Assembly (NCBI GenBank): GCA_036365515.1
Contig: CM070877.1
Span: forward strand, 117,959,321 to 118,023,320
DNA length: 64,000 nucleotides
DNA from: Torymus aiolomorphi
Lineage: Eukaryota; Arthropoda; Insecta; Hymenoptera; Torymidae
Direction of reading: 5' to 3'
This document shows positions 25,081-37,394 of the stretch, one piece after another (position 1 is the stretch's first letter; the number at the start of each line of letters is the position of its first letter). The notes under the pieces were generated by a model. It had not been told where the DNA came from and did no database searches. It saw only the letters and a program-made list of their open reading frames with translations. The position numbers and the translations under genes are program-made.

Positions 25081-26629
25081 TCAAGAATGGGCGGGCTGTG
25101 TGCTTTTGACGCTCGCGTGCGTACGTGTGGATATACGAAGGGTTAGTAGTCGCTCCGCGGGCGATCTATGGAAAACTGGACGCGAGCGCAAATATTTTAT
25201 TATCGCTATGGCCGTGGAATGCTCAGAATCTAATATCGAGCCGAACGTTGCGTGAACTATTGTATGCAAGCGCAGGAGAATCAAACGTTATGCAAACAAA
25301 TTTCGCTCTCCATTCTACGAGAGACGAAGTGAGGCAGCGTTCCGCATATATATATTTCGAGCGATAGTTTACTTGCGTTGCTCTGTAACATGGAAGCTTG
25401 AAATTGTGGACTTTATATGTGCGAAATTATATAAGTAATTTTCTGCATTATAATCAGAGTGCTGCAATTGTATAGAAATTGTAACGTTTTTCTCGATTAT
25501 TTTGTAAAAATTAAGTATTCTTATATACGCTGAAAAAATATCCATAGGTATCAAGGAGCGCGGGAGCGCTCCGAAGGCAAGTATAGAAGAAGCCTGAAGG
25601 AGCGATCCGTGCTACTTATACATTGAAATGTATTATTATACCTCATGCATGTGGTTTCTGTATTTTTAGTAGAATATACTATATTGCAGTTTTGGACTGC
25701 AATTATCGTAAATGTAATTATAACATAGTCATTTGTACTATATAAAACGTCACAGTAACGATTTTGTACTATACATTATTGCAACAGTAATTATATTTTT
25801 AAATCAGTCTAACATCAAAGATTAAGAAAATTTATCGAATTGTCACTCGCTTTTATTTCATAATTAAAGTAAAAGGTGCGGTGAGCATCATGCGTTAAAT
25901 TTTAATTCTTTATTAAACTGCAAATTTAGCAGCACTATGCAATCGAATTTCATTTGACACTTATTAGTAGATATCTTTTTAATCGCGATAATAATACTGT
26001 TTTAATATAGTTGAGTGCGCGCATTGGACTAATGTATATTTTTGTATATTTTTATTATTGACTTTATGGCGTTCGAATACCCTCATATAATGTTAACACG
26101 AATTGCAATTATTTAAGTTATAATAAAAGCATTACGACTGTGATGAAACGCATACTTTTGTTGCGATAACGGAGAAAAATAAAATTTACTTGAAATTTGT
26201 GATTTTTCAATAAAATTTTTAAAAATTAAGTTTTTGGCCTATTAGTACCGAACATCGAGCCAAAAGACTTTTTTTCAATTTTTTTTACTCTACATTTAAA
26301 GTTTCTTTATGCCGTAAAATGCGTTAGAATAAGACTTTAATATACCTTTTTATTCTTCAATTTATATTTCCAAAAGTATTTAACGAATCATCAGTTGTCT
26401 TCCTATCCGCTGAACAGATTAAAAAATAAACTATTTTATATTAGAAATATTAGTATTGAAACGAAATTAATGCTATTTCATTAACTCCAAAAAAGACTTG
26501 AAAAAAGTAGTATAGGAAATGAATGGATAATCTGCATAATCACGCGATTTATCCCAACTGCAATGAAGCAAGGACCAAAGCAATGTCTTAGCTATCCATC
26601 GCAGAAGCATCACTGCTACACTAGCGTAT
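25081..26629. other. AT-rich DNA, no gene
   Basis: No exon or repeat boundary recognised. Confidence 0.4.
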
Positions 26630-26637
26630 ATTGAGAC

Positions 26638-27072
26638 GGGGGGGGGGGTCCAAAGTTTAGACGATCCACTTTAGAATTGAAGTCAACTCTAGACGTGCTC
26701 CATTCCGACATAAGCTACTGCAGATTGTGCAAAATTTCGAAATTCTAAATTACGAAAACCATATTTGCGAATGTGACAATTCACCTACTGTCCAAAACAT
26801 CGAATTTCATCAATACTATTTTAAAACGAATATAACTTGTTTCTAATGATTTATTTCGAAATATCTTTATTGTATTCCTATTAAAATTCTATAAATGAAA
26901 TTCGATGTTTTGGACAGTAGGTATTGTCACATTCGAAAATATGATTTTCGTAATTTAGAATTTCGAAATTTTGCACAATCTGCAGTAGCTTATGTCGGAA
27001 TGGAGAACGTCTAGAGTTGACTTCAATTCTAAAGTGGATTGTCTAAACTTTGGACCCCCCCCCCCCCTCCCC
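26638..27072. mobile_element. Palindromic MITE with poly-G/poly-C termini
   Basis: 435-bp inverted-repeat element. The left end starts with a run of about 10 G and TCCAAAGTTTAGAC; the right end is its inverted copy finishing in a C run and CTCCCC. An exact 8-bp duplication ATTGAGAC flanks it (26630-26637 and 27073-27080). Arms of about 180 bp are nearly identical and include TGCAAAATTTCGAAATTC. The G-run at the very terminus is unusual; no superfamily is assigned. Confidence 0.8.
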
Positions 27073-27080
27073 ATTGAGAC

Positions 27081-27700
27081 AATCGACGCGTTGTCCTAGC
27101 ATCAGCAGCAGCAGCAGTAGCAGCGGTCTCAAAGAGAATAGCCGCCGCGGAAGTCATTCGTCGCGTTGTTCCGCGTCCACAGCATCTGGCTCCCACATTC
27201 TCTCATCCTCCCGCAGGCGTACGTGGCCATAAGAGATGCAGTCGATATATATGCCGCACACAGGCGTTCTACACGTACTCGTGTATGTACAACGACGTCG
27301 ACTCGGTGGCGCGTGCTGTGCTCTCCCCTAGCATAATATCTACATGCCGGCCCGCGTAATCTGATCGCGGATCCTAACGTCCGGTGCGCGCGTGCACTCG
27401 GAAAATGTATGCGAACGACGACTGGCCACTCGCTCACGTCTTAGCAATGGGAATTAGTTTGACTGATTTTGTACCTTGCGTCATATGACCGTCCTATGTG
27501 CCTCACGCGTGTACGTGACAAAAGCCATGCTCCTACTTTTTTGAGTCTGCGCGTTCCACGTCTGCTTTTGAGGCGAGCACTAAAGTCCACCTGCATGAAA
27601 ATCGCCGCTTGAGAATGGGAGGCATAGAAGAATGATAATGAAAGAGAGAGAGAGAGAGAGAGAGAGTCTCATAAGTTGGCGCGCCGCGGCGGCTCTGCAT
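27081..27700. other. GC-rich block with (CAG)n and (GA)n runs
   Basis: Short CAGCAGCAG run at about 27100-27125 and a (GA)n run at about 27642-27667 in CpG-containing DNA. No gene called. Confidence 0.4.
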
Positions 27701-28320
27701 TATTTATAATCCTCATTAACGTTTAAATTTAAATGACTGATTAAGAGGGACGTGGTTTAATATATGGCCAACGAGACAAATTCCTTTGTGCATTTTTTCA
27801 ACGCAATCGTGATCACGCTCTCAAAGTACTGCCTAATAAATGCGTCCCTTTTCGGCTTTGAATTTCTTCACGGTGCTATAAAGTGTATAATAGATGAGAA
27901 ATGTAATCCGACGACAGTTGGACACAAATTATGCTTGCTTACTAATAATTAATCAGTTAATTAGCTTATTTATCATTTCTGTATATCTGGTTATAAGAAT
28001 ATTTAATTATCTTTCGTATATAAATTACGAATAATCGAAAATATTTTCTCTTGCCCCTATTATAATTTATCTTTCTGCGAGTAATGAATGTTAATACTTT
28101 CTTTCCACTTATGGGATAGAATAGAAAATCTTGAAAATCTGTCATGAAAATATAATTGATATATTTATTAGCATGAAAATTCGCTTATTTTAAAGAAAAT
28201 AAAAAAAAGTGTAATATAAGCTTGATAAAAGTCTCAGCACTTGCGTTTTCACATAGAATTCATCATCATTTTAATATCGGTACACAAGACCAAAGCGTTT
28301 AAGAATGCGTAATTGTTTTG
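27701..28320. other. AT-rich DNA, no gene
   Basis: Nothing supportable seen. Confidence 0.4.
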
Positions 28321-29403
28321 AAATGGGCCCGCGAAAAAATTGAAAGTATGGGCAATATATTTCATATATTTTGGATATACAAATTAGCAATATATTACAA
28401 ATATACTAGCTATGCGATTGCCAATATATTATTAACATATCTGCGATTGTACATCCTCCAATATATTACTCATATATTGACAGTACAAAATGTATATGAA
28501 TAAATTTTAAAACGTATTACGAATAAGTATAGCCGGAATAGAGTGTCGCTACTTCAATAAGTTATTTTTATACATTACAAAATCAAAATTATTTCACGCA
28601 AATATTGCGGAAATTTTTGAGACTCTATTGTACATTAGTACAAGAGGGGATAACAAAAACAAGGTAAGCCTTGTATTTCGAACTCTTCGTAAAGAGTCGT
28701 TCGAACGAAAGAAAGAAAGAAGGGATGGTGGGGGCCCCCTCCGTCGTCCCCTACCAGTGAGGTACAGCCTGCCCGGATCACCGTCCAGGAGCCCCTTACG
28801 TAGAAATGAATCCACGTAGGAGGAGCCTGGGCGATTCCAGTTACCTCTCCTTAAAGAAGGAAATCAAAAAGAGGAAGTTGTGCGTTACCCTGTGAGGGCA
28901 TTTCCACACTATCAGAAGTTATAGAGCAAAAACGGTTGTATGGCTGGACTACTATGTGGAGTGTAGAATGGGGAAAAACCTCGCTAGGAGTAAAAACCCA
29001 TTTATCTTAAGTTAGTTGTTGAGACGCGTAGAAAGACTTTATTAGACAGAAAAAATAGATGAGTAATTTATATAGGTAGGTAAAGGTGATATGCGGCAGA
29101 AAGTTTTAGAGGAAAGAGATTCACCCAGAGGGAGACGCCGCATCCGCCAGCCGGTCCGGTCAGGCATTCGTTGCGGTTTTGAGGCGCACTGAATATCAGC
29201 CGCCAGCATAACGTCGCTGCGTCTCTTTCTGCGTGAAAGGAGAGAGAGAGAGAGAGAGTTTAGTGTATGAGGTGCGTCTTCTTGATGTGATCCTGAAAGA
29301 AAACTGATTAGTAAGGGGAAGGTAAATCTGGTGTGTCTGCATTTGTCCTTGGCTTGGATCTGTTGTATCTGAAACATCGTAAATTTGCGTTATTTACTAG
29401 GAT

Positions 29404-32118
29404 TTATGTGGGTGGATCTATATGCAAAAAGTCTTTAGGTCTCTTGTATTTGTCCCTTGCGTCGGAGTCGTAGTTGCCTAGGTTTTTAATGATTTGATAT
29501 TTTGATTCCGAAATTCTGTTGTAGAAGTTTTTGCCGGCTTCTTTGATGTAATCTTTAATGTACTCTACATTTAAATCTTTATGAATTAGAGTGTTTTTAG
29601 TGTATCTAGGGGCGTTTAAAATAGTGCGGAGTGTTTTATTCTGTACCGTTTGTATTTTTTGGTAATTAGATTTGTTTGTGTTAGCCCAGATCGTCGAGGC
29701 GTAGGTTAAGATGGGTCTTATTATTATTTTGTAAATTATTACTCCGTTATTTATATTTAGTGCTGAGTGATTATTTAAGATCGGTTTGAGTTTCATTGTG
29801 GCTCCTATTGCTTTGTTACGCGTGTTATTAACGTGGGCTGTGTAACTTAATTTTTTATCAAGCATTACTCCTAGATATTTTACTTTATTTTCCCATTCTA
29901 TAGACTCGTTGTTTAGATTAGGCGGATCTAGATCCCGTGTTGGGCTTTTTTTACGCGAGAAAAAGATTGATTCTGATTTAGAAGCATTTATTTTTATGCG
30001 CCATAATGTTGTCCAGTTTTTTACTTTATTAAGGAATTCGTTTAATAGTTTTACTATTTTGAGATTGCTCCACGAGGTAGCCCACGCGGCCGTGTCATCT
30101 GCGTAAATTCCTATTTTTACTCCTTCAACGGTTGGAAGGTCATTGATGTAAATGATGAAAAGTATATGACCGAGTAGACTGCCTTGTGGTATGCCTGCAC
30201 GTATATTAAATTCTTTAGATTCTACGTCATTTAGTTTTACTTTAAATTTTCTATATTTTAAATATGATGCTAGTAGGTGAATTAAATTTTTATTTATTTT
30301 GGCTTCGATCAGCTTGCGGATTAGTCCGTTAATCCACACGCTGTCAAAAGCCTTCGCGACGTCCAGAAAAACCGCGCCTGTGTTTCTGTTGCAGTTAAAG
30401 TTTTTCGTGATGTCTTCTGTTAGTCTAAGTATGGCCTGTACTGTCGAGTGTCCATCTCTAAAGCCAAATTGTTCTGCTCGGAGTCGAAGTTTATCGTTTA
30501 GTTCGTCTTTAAGTCTGTCGATTATGATTGATTCGAAAATTTTGCTCATTGTATTTAGTAAACTTATGGGCCTGTAGCTGGTGGTCATGGTTAGATCTTT
30601 ACCGGGTTTAGCAAACACTAAGATAGTTGCTTTTTTCCACTCCGCAGGGAAATAATTTAAATCGAAGCAAGCATTAAGAATTTTCGTAATATAACTTATG
30701 GCGCTGGAGGGTAGATGTTTAAACATGCAATTAGTGACTTTATCCGGTCCGGGGGCTTTATTGTTTTTAGTTCTTTTAATATAGTTTTTGATTTCGAATG
30801 GTTTGGCTTTATATTTAGGATCCGTAATTTCCAGATGGTTTAAGTACGAGGAAACCATGCGGTCTGTTTCTGTGGTGAAGAGCTTTGCTTCTTCGGATTC
30901 GTTTTTATGCGGGGTAAATGTATTAGCGAAGTGCGTTCCAAATGCGTTAGCTTTGTCTTCTGGAGAAAAATATTTAATTTCATTATTTTCGTTTTTAAGA
31001 GCTGGAATATTTGTTTGTTTACGCGTTAGACCTTTTGTCATTCTCCAGAGGCTGTTATCTTTAATATTTAATTTTTTAACTGTGTTATTCCACGTGTTAC
31101 ATTTAAATTCTTTAATCATTTTATCGATTTTTTTCCGTTGGTGATTTATTTCTAGTTTTAGTACGGGATTTGGCCTGACATGGTTCTCTCGTATGTTTTT
31201 ATTTCTGGAGTTAATTAAATCAAGTATTGTTTGTGGCAGAGGGGGTTCACCGGTTTTATTTTCATTTTTAGGTACTGCTATTTCTAATGCTTCCGAGATT
31301 GAGTTAGTTAAATTTAAGATTGCAAGATTTATATTATCGATTGAATTTAAGTCGTTTTGGCGCTCTTTAATCGCGTTATCTATATGATTTTGAAATGAAT
31401 TTCAATTTGCTTTTGCTAAGTTATATTTAGGATGGTTAGTGGTGAATTTAGTGCTCAAGTTGACTATGATTTCTATGGGGTAGTGATCTGAGTCTAACTC
31501 GTGAATTGTGTTTACATCCGAAGTAAAATAGAGATTTTTTGAGATCATGAAATCTATTATGTCCGGTTTTAGTCTTTTGTTAAATGGATAGTGCGTGAAT
31601 TCCGGGGGTGCATGAACTGAAAGGTTATTTTTAAAACAGAAATTATTAATGTTTTTGCCAAGTGTGTTAATAGATCTACTACCCCATATGGTGTGTTTTG
31701 CATTGTAATCTCCTGCTGCAATAACAACCGGGGCTATTTTAAAGATTTTAGTGTAGTCGGCTTTATGGAATTTTACGCTAGGGGAGTTATATGTGGATAT
31801 TATCGCGACTTCTTGGCCTCGCGTTTTAATTTTTATAGCCGTGGCTTCTAGTTTTTCGAGATCAATCGGAATTACGTAGTGGCTGATGTTATTTTTAACG
31901 AGAATAGCCGTGCCTCTATTAGTGTTGTTTTTATATGTTTTATAATTTTTTATGTTGAAATTTTGTTTATCTTTAATTAAGGTTTCACTTATGAGGCAAA
32001 TGTCTATTTTGTTATTTATTAAGAGGGATTCTAATTCAAGTCTTTTGGCATATAATCCACCACACGCGTTCCATGCGTAGATTTTTAATTGTTTATTTTC
32101 CTGCTCCATTGCTGACAT
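29404..32118 (-). pseudogene. Jockey ORF2, AP-like endonuclease and reverse transcriptase (one stop)
   Basis: One continuous frame of about 905 codons interrupted by a single TGA at about 31402-31404, where the family usually has Trp. The N-terminal third is an apurinic-type endonuclease that nicks target DNA: WNACG, SETLI, GDYNAKH, DIIDFM and SDHYPI supply the expected Asn, Glu, Asp/Asn and final Asp-His residues. The rest is the reverse transcriptase that copies element RNA at the nick: SYRPISLL, EQFGFRDGHST, FLDVAKAFDSVW, GIPQGSLLG and the catalytic YADD in GIYADDTAAWA, then the thumb motif KYLGVMLDKKL. No RNase H domain was seen. Apart from the stop it appears complete, so the insertion is fairly young. 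Confidence 0.85.
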
Positions 32119-32260
32119 TAAGGGCTGTAGAGAAAAGTTGTTTTATTAGATTAGCTGTTTGAATTATTGCATCTTTAAGTGTGAGTGTACCTGTTGTAAT
32201 TTGAAGTGTTAACTCGATTGCCTCGTTTATAATGTTCATTAGGTTTTCGGCGTCTTTAGA

Positions 32261-33547
32261 TTATATTTTATCATTATTATTTATCATGTTTATTTGTGTG
32301 TGTGTCCAAGCTGGACTTGCGTTTTGTTTATTAATAAGTCGCGGGAAGTTACGTTCATAGTTAGTGTTGGCGTTGTAATTATGTTGTTGTGTTTGTTGTT
32401 GTTTTTGTGGCGGTTGTTGTCTGGGCGCATGAATTTTTACCTGTTGTGTAGGTTTAGCGTTTGTTTGTTTTTGTGACCTGATTTTGATTAGGTCGTGTTG
32501 TCTTTTATATCTTGGGCATCCCTGGTAGTTTGCCGTGTGGTTTCCTCCACAGTTAGCGCATTTTAGGTTGTTTGTTTTATCCGAGAAATCTAATTTGCAT
32601 TCAGTTGATTTGTGGATTTCTCCACATTTAACGCATTTGGGAAGCATGTGGCAGAATTTAGATACGTGATTAAATTCCTGGCAGTTGAAGCATTGCACAG
32701 GTTTGTTAGGCTTGTTATACTTTTCAAGTTTTATTTTAAAATAATTAATCGACTTTACTTCGTTCAAAAGTTTAGGTTTTCATCATTAGTTATGGTTAAT
32801 AAGAAAAGAGGGAGCGGCGTGCCTGTTCTTCCACTTCCTCTTTTCATCTGTGCAACGCCCTCAATCTTCAGTCCTAATTCAATCAATTCTTTCTTGATTT
32901 CATCCGTTTCTGTGTACAAGGGGAGGCCTCTTATCACAATTTTCGCAGGGGGGGGGGGGGGTGGAATCAGCAGGTCGTCTCAGGGAGAATTGAAAATTTG
33001 CTTCATCAAGACCCTTGAGTAACAACCGATAGTCGTCAAGTGTACTAACCCCAACTGACATGTGGGTGCTGTCAATAGTTTGAACCATCGGTGGAAACTT
33101 AAGTTTCCTGAGAATAACTTTAAGCATCTTGTAGGGGAAGTTTAATTCGTCCACTTTGACTGTCACTGGTTTGATGTTTTGTTTTTTAGGTTTAGGGTCT
33201 GTCACGTTGTTTGTCTGTGTGTCGTTTGTATTTAGGCACCCGGTTGGTACCGTTTTTTCTGTATTGTCATTGGCAAGCGCCTCAAAGTAATTTTTAGTTT
33301 TATTAGAAAGGGTCACGTTAGATGGTTGTGTGTTGATCTTACTAGTGCTGGTTTTGGTGGTGCTGCTGGCCCTTGTTGAGGTCCTGGCCTTTGTCGAGGT
33401 CCTGGCCTTCTTCCTCTTGGTCGATGATACGACGCTGAATCCATCATCACTATTATCGGGGTTCACTCGCTTAGGGTGGTGTGGCGTTGAACCATCCGAC
33501 TGATCCATTTTGTCCGATGTGCGTGACATGGTGACCTTGGAGGTCAC
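32261..33547 (-). pseudogene. Jockey ORF1, gag-like protein with CCHC zinc knuckles (frameshifted)
   Basis: ORF1 of non-LTR elements encodes an RNA-binding protein that packages element RNA. The 5' part (33547-32900) is Ser/Thr/Lys-rich and leads into the KIVIRGLPLYT motif of the PRE_C2HC domain, but the frame breaks at a 14-G run (32948-32961). The domain then continues in another frame (GLKIEGVAQMK), breaks again near 32770, and resumes in 32767-32261. That last segment carries three zinc knuckles: CFNCQEFNHVSKFC, CVKCGEIHKSTEC and CANCGGNHTANYQGC. A Gln-rich tail follows. The G run may be a sequencing or assembly slip; the second break is more likely real decay. The order of PRE_C2HC then CCHC knuckles is diagnostic for Jockey-like ORF1. 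Confidence 0.8.
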
Positions 33548-33780
33548 CTCTCCTAGGTCCGCTCTCTGGTGGCTGCTGTTGTTGTCGAACTTGTAGTTTG
33601 GAAGGATGCGGTGAATAACACAATACTGTGTTCAGCCGTGTGATTGCCCTTAGAAGGGCAGGTGATCAAATTGATTCTCTGATGCACTATCACAATCACT
33701 ATCACTCACTGATGAAAACTATCGCGATACTACGCTGCTCACTGCGATCTTGACGCGACGACTCTCATCTGATCGATCTC

Positions 33781-34007
33781 GTTCGAACGGATGAATTACA
33801 CGGCTTATATACTCTCGGTCTTCCAATGCGTTTAAAGGAGCCATTGCCGGCGCGCCGCATAGCGGTGGCAAACGGAAACTTTTGATGGGCGGCGCTCGAT
33901 AAGCAAGCTTCAGCTATTTATCCGCTATGCGGCGCGCTGGTAGTGACTTCTTTAAACGCATTGGAAGGCCGAGAGTGTATAAGCCGTGTAATTCATCCGT
34001 TCGAACG
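33781..34007. repeat. 228-bp palindromic core of the foldback family (copy B)
   Basis: Matches the copy A core at 17260-17487 along its length, including both GTTCGAAC ends and the single-copy centre. Here it is asymmetrically placed between the 5' end of the retrotransposon and the right arm. Confidence 0.8.
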
Positions 34008-34690
34008 ACGAATGGGTTTTTACTCCTAGCGAGGTTTTTCCCCATTCTACACTCCACATAGTAGTCCAGCCATACAACCGTTTTTGCTCTATAACTTCTG
34101 ATAGTGTGGAAATGCCCTCACAGGGTAACGCACAACTTCCTCTTTTTGATTTCCTTCTTTAAGGAGAGGTAACTGGAATCGCCCCGGCTCCTCCTACGTG
34201 GATTCATTTCTACGTAAGGGGCTCCTGGACGGTGATCCGGGCAGGCTGTACCTCATTGGTAGGGGGCGACGGAGGGGGCCCCCACCATCCCTTCTTTCTT
34301 CTTCGTTCGAACGACTCTTTACGAAGAGTTCGAAATACAAGGCTTGCCTTGTTTTTGTTATCCCCTCTTGTACTAATCTACATTCTACAATAGGGTCTCA
34401 AAAATTTCCGCAATATTTGCGTGAAATAATTTTGATTTTGTATTATATAAAAAAAACTTATTGAAGTAGCGACACTATATTCCGGCTATACTTATTCGTA
34501 ATACGTTTTGAAATTTATTCATATACATTTTATACTGCCAATATATGAGTAATATATTGGAGGATGTACAATCGCAGATATGTTACTAATATATTGGTAA
34601 TCGCATAGCCAGTATATTTGTAATATATTGCTAATTTGTATATCCAACATATATGAAATATATTGCCAATACTTTCAATTTTTTCGCGGG

Positions 34691-36930
34691 GGCTTTCTCG
34701 TTCGTTTCATCTTAGATTTTGTGTGGGATACCTGAAAGGCGGTCGTGGTATATACGGTCATAAAGCGCGGGGACAGGTTTCGTTTCGACTCGGTTCCCTA
34801 TAGACGCGATGCAGCGTCGAGTGTAGAGCAACGGTCGCTCCTTGCCGCTTCAGCGCTCGGCAAAGAATTTCATGTGGAAACGGTATATCGCATGCGCATT
34901 TCTACCTATATGCATGGGGGCCAGGCTGCGCACAATCGCGATAAGATCGCGCGATGCCGGGAGGATATAGCCACAGCCGCGCCGGAAACCGTAGTCAATG
35001 TTTCTATTATTACTCCTTCCTCTCTGTGGGCGAGACTCTCGAATTTCATCACTTGCAATTCAGCTTACGACGACGTGTGTCCGACACTTTCACTAGGATG
35101 ATAGGCTGGAACTATATATGTTCAGTCTCTTTTTCGATTACGCGTACTAAATTACATTTTACGCGCTCACGTGCGTATATCGTACAAAGTGACAGAATTT
35201 TATAAAATTTTGATGGGCGTTTGGGATTTATTTGGATGCGCTTGAAAATATCGTTTCGAATGATGCTTGTCAGTTGCAAACTTCTCTTTCAATTTCGAGT
35301 GTCATAAAATGAACGAGCGAAACAAAATCCTATTATTTTTATACACATGAGAGGTAAATAAAATGCGTTTCCAATTTCAACTCTTTTTCAAATGATTTAT
35401 ATATTCGAATTTTAATGACTACAAAGGAAACCAATAAAACAATTTTTAAAAATAATTTCTGGAAAAAAATAGCAGCCGCAAATATCAGAGTGAAGTTGCC
35501 GCAAGAAAGCTTACATTTTCCGTCTTTGAAAAAGCGCATCCCGGCATTGTGAATATTGCCAGTATACATGTCCTCGCAGCGTATAATACTTACGGCGCAG
35601 CGAAAGTATAACGGGCATATTGTTAAAAATTTCGATGCAAGAAGGAGGAGCAGTGACGTATACGGCCAGCGCACCGCGCGGCTGTGGAAGAATCGCGATT
35701 CCTCGACAATGGAAGATTATTAGCATTGGCTCAGCCGAGTGCACTTGGTTGATATTGGCCACTCGAAATCCGGCATATTGTAATCACGCCGATATATTGT
35801 GCTCCCACACACACACACGTATATGATGTGCTTCTTTTCCCCTCTCGTCGTCCTTTCTCGCCCATCCCTCTTTTTTCCTCTGCACACAAAAATATATTCC
35901 TCCTCTTTCCGATTAGTATAAGCTCGCAAGCTCTCTTTCTTTTCTCACATCCTGCCACTCATCTCTTTTTCTTGCTTGCGGCGTCCGTGTAATACGCTCT
36001 TTTTCCACTTTTCCTTCCTTTCGGCTTCGCCCCTCTCTCGTTCTCCCTCCCTCTCCCCGTCTTTCTTTTCATTCCACGCGCCCGCCCAATAACTCGATAA
36101 TATTACACGCGAAAACCGCTTCCGATGTGCTTGCCCAGTCAGCGAACCACTTGTGCGAACAAATAACCAGTTATCGGAAAACCGATTTTATTTTTGCGAG
36201 AATATATAAGGCCGTGCCCGCCCGCAGGTTTGGACGGGCTTTGCATTTTTCAGCTTTTTTCGCCGAGCTTCGCGCATATACGCGCATGCCATGACTTCCA
36301 CCCTCTCTCTCCGCCCTCCTCCCCTCTCTCTAACTCCCAAACTCGTTCCCTCCCCTATTCTGTTTCACTTTCGTGAATGCCCCTCGCCAAAAAATTTCAC
36401 AATGTCGATGATGCATGCGAGCTCCCAGCAAATTTTACCGAATATTGTGAAAAAATATGTGTGTGGGTGTCATCGGAAATGACTTTCGTGGAAGAATACT
36501 ATACGCTGGACACAATGGCTTGACTTCAATCAGTGTGAGCCCGGTATTTTGTTACATATGAAAGCAGATAATTATGGATATCGGAATAAAATAAATTCTG
36601 TCATATAATACGTATCAAAATAAAATACAAATGGTTGCTGGTTATCATAAATATATTACATGCTCATGTATTTTTCGTACAACGTATTCATATTATAAAT
36701 TTATGAAATTTTAAAAGATTTTAAAAATTAAATAATGACAGAATTTATTTATGTTTTTCTGTCTTCCAAACAAATTTAAACTAAATTGTAAAAATAATAA
36801 GTGTCACGTACGTGACGTCCCTTTTGACAGCATTTTTTAATTCTGGATATTTATCCTTTACCAAACGCTCAAAGGAATATTAGTTAAAATTAAAACGTAT
36901 ATATTATTATTATAAATTATTCATTTGTTT
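34691..36930. other. Mixed DNA upstream of the host exon, no gene called
   Basis: Moderate GC to about 35.2 kb, then AT-rich, then a pyrimidine-rich segment (35820-36380). A 118-aa frame at 34745-35101 shows no domain. If the exon at 36939 is genuine, its upstream intron covers at least part of this stretch. Confidence 0.35.
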
Positions 36931-36938
36931 GATTTTAG

Positions 36939-37060
36939 GTTCTGAAGGAAGTCAGTGCTGCTAGAAATGCACAACTCACTGAATTAGAAGGACTTTTTTC
37001 CATTCTACAACAAGAACGGCGACTGGACGGTTTCGATGCTCCAAAAGAACTTTATCCTCG
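36939..37060 (+). CDS. Internal coding exon of an unidentified host gene
   Basis: A 122-bp open stretch preceded by a good acceptor (polypyrimidine-containing TTTGATTTTAG) and followed by a consensus donor (CG|GTAAGTAA). It translates without stops as VLKEVSAARNAQLTELEGL followed by FSILQQERRLDGFDAPKELYPR. The amphipathic, charged composition suggests a helical or coiled-coil segment. It begins in phase 0 and ends two bases into a codon. Base composition (balanced, not AT-rich) stands out from the surrounding intron-like DNA. I do not recognise the protein. It is the only convincing host exon in the window, implying very long flanking introns, and two CCCTGG MITEs lie in its downstream intron. 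Confidence 0.7.
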
Positions 37061-37162
37061 GTAAGTAAAATAATATATAACTATTTAATATAACCAGTGT
37101 TTTACTATAATGTTTAAAAAGTACGTTTCGAAAAAATCTGATGGTTAAAAATAATTTATTAA

Positions 37163-37394
37163 CCCTGGTAGAAAATTAACCATATTTTATAGCTAACGTG
37201 TTAATTAAATAGAAGAATTTTTAGCAAACATCATAATGCAAAAATAAATAATTCATCTAAAAGTTCGACCATTACTTAAAATACATAAGTTATTTCGGAT
37301 TTGTAGATAATTATGAAAAACAAGCAATGTTTTCGTTTTTAGTCATAAAGTTAACTGAAAGATAGCTAGCTTCTGGTTAATATTTCTACCAGGG
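37163..37394. mobile_element. CCCTGGTAGAAA-family MITE, copy 2
   Basis: 232 bp. Starts CCCTGGTAGAAAATTAAC and ends with ATTTCTACCAGGG, flanked by AA on both sides. It lies about 100 bp downstream of the host exon. Confidence 0.75.

Larger units (their letters stand above)
29003..33780 (-). mobile_element. Jockey-type non-LTR retrotransposon, nearly full length
   Basis: About 4.8 kb, transcribed on the minus strand: a 5' leader of about 230 bp (33548-33780), ORF1 (gag-like, about 33547-32261), ORF2 (endonuclease plus reverse transcriptase, 32118-29404) and a 3' region of about 400 bp with a short GA/CT run (29243-29260). ORF content and order are those of the Jockey clade. No clear A-tail is seen at the low-coordinate end, so that boundary (inner edge of the inverted arm) is approximate. 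No target duplication was established. Two frameshifts in ORF1 and one stop in ORF2 make this copy inactive as read. Confidence 0.8.
28328..34690. mobile_element. CCCGCGAAAAAATT foldback element, copy B, with retrotransposon inside
   Basis: Long inverted arms: 28328-29002 pairs with 34012-34690 (about 680 bp). The outer 375 bp of each arm match copy A at 15.9-17.8 kb. The inner 295 bp of each arm (28708-29002 and 34012-34306) are absent from copy A; they contain GGTGGGGGCCCCCTCCG and GAGGGCATTTCCACACTATC. Between the arms lie a Jockey-type retrotransposon and a second copy of the 228-bp palindromic core. GG flanks both ends (possible 2-bp duplication, ambiguous). I see no transposase belonging to this family. 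Confidence 0.75.

Noticed and set aside
29909..31144. Plus-strand frames antisense to the retrotransposon (for example 30299-30577, 30788-31144)
   Set aside because: Shadows of the RT/endonuclease ORF on the minus strand.
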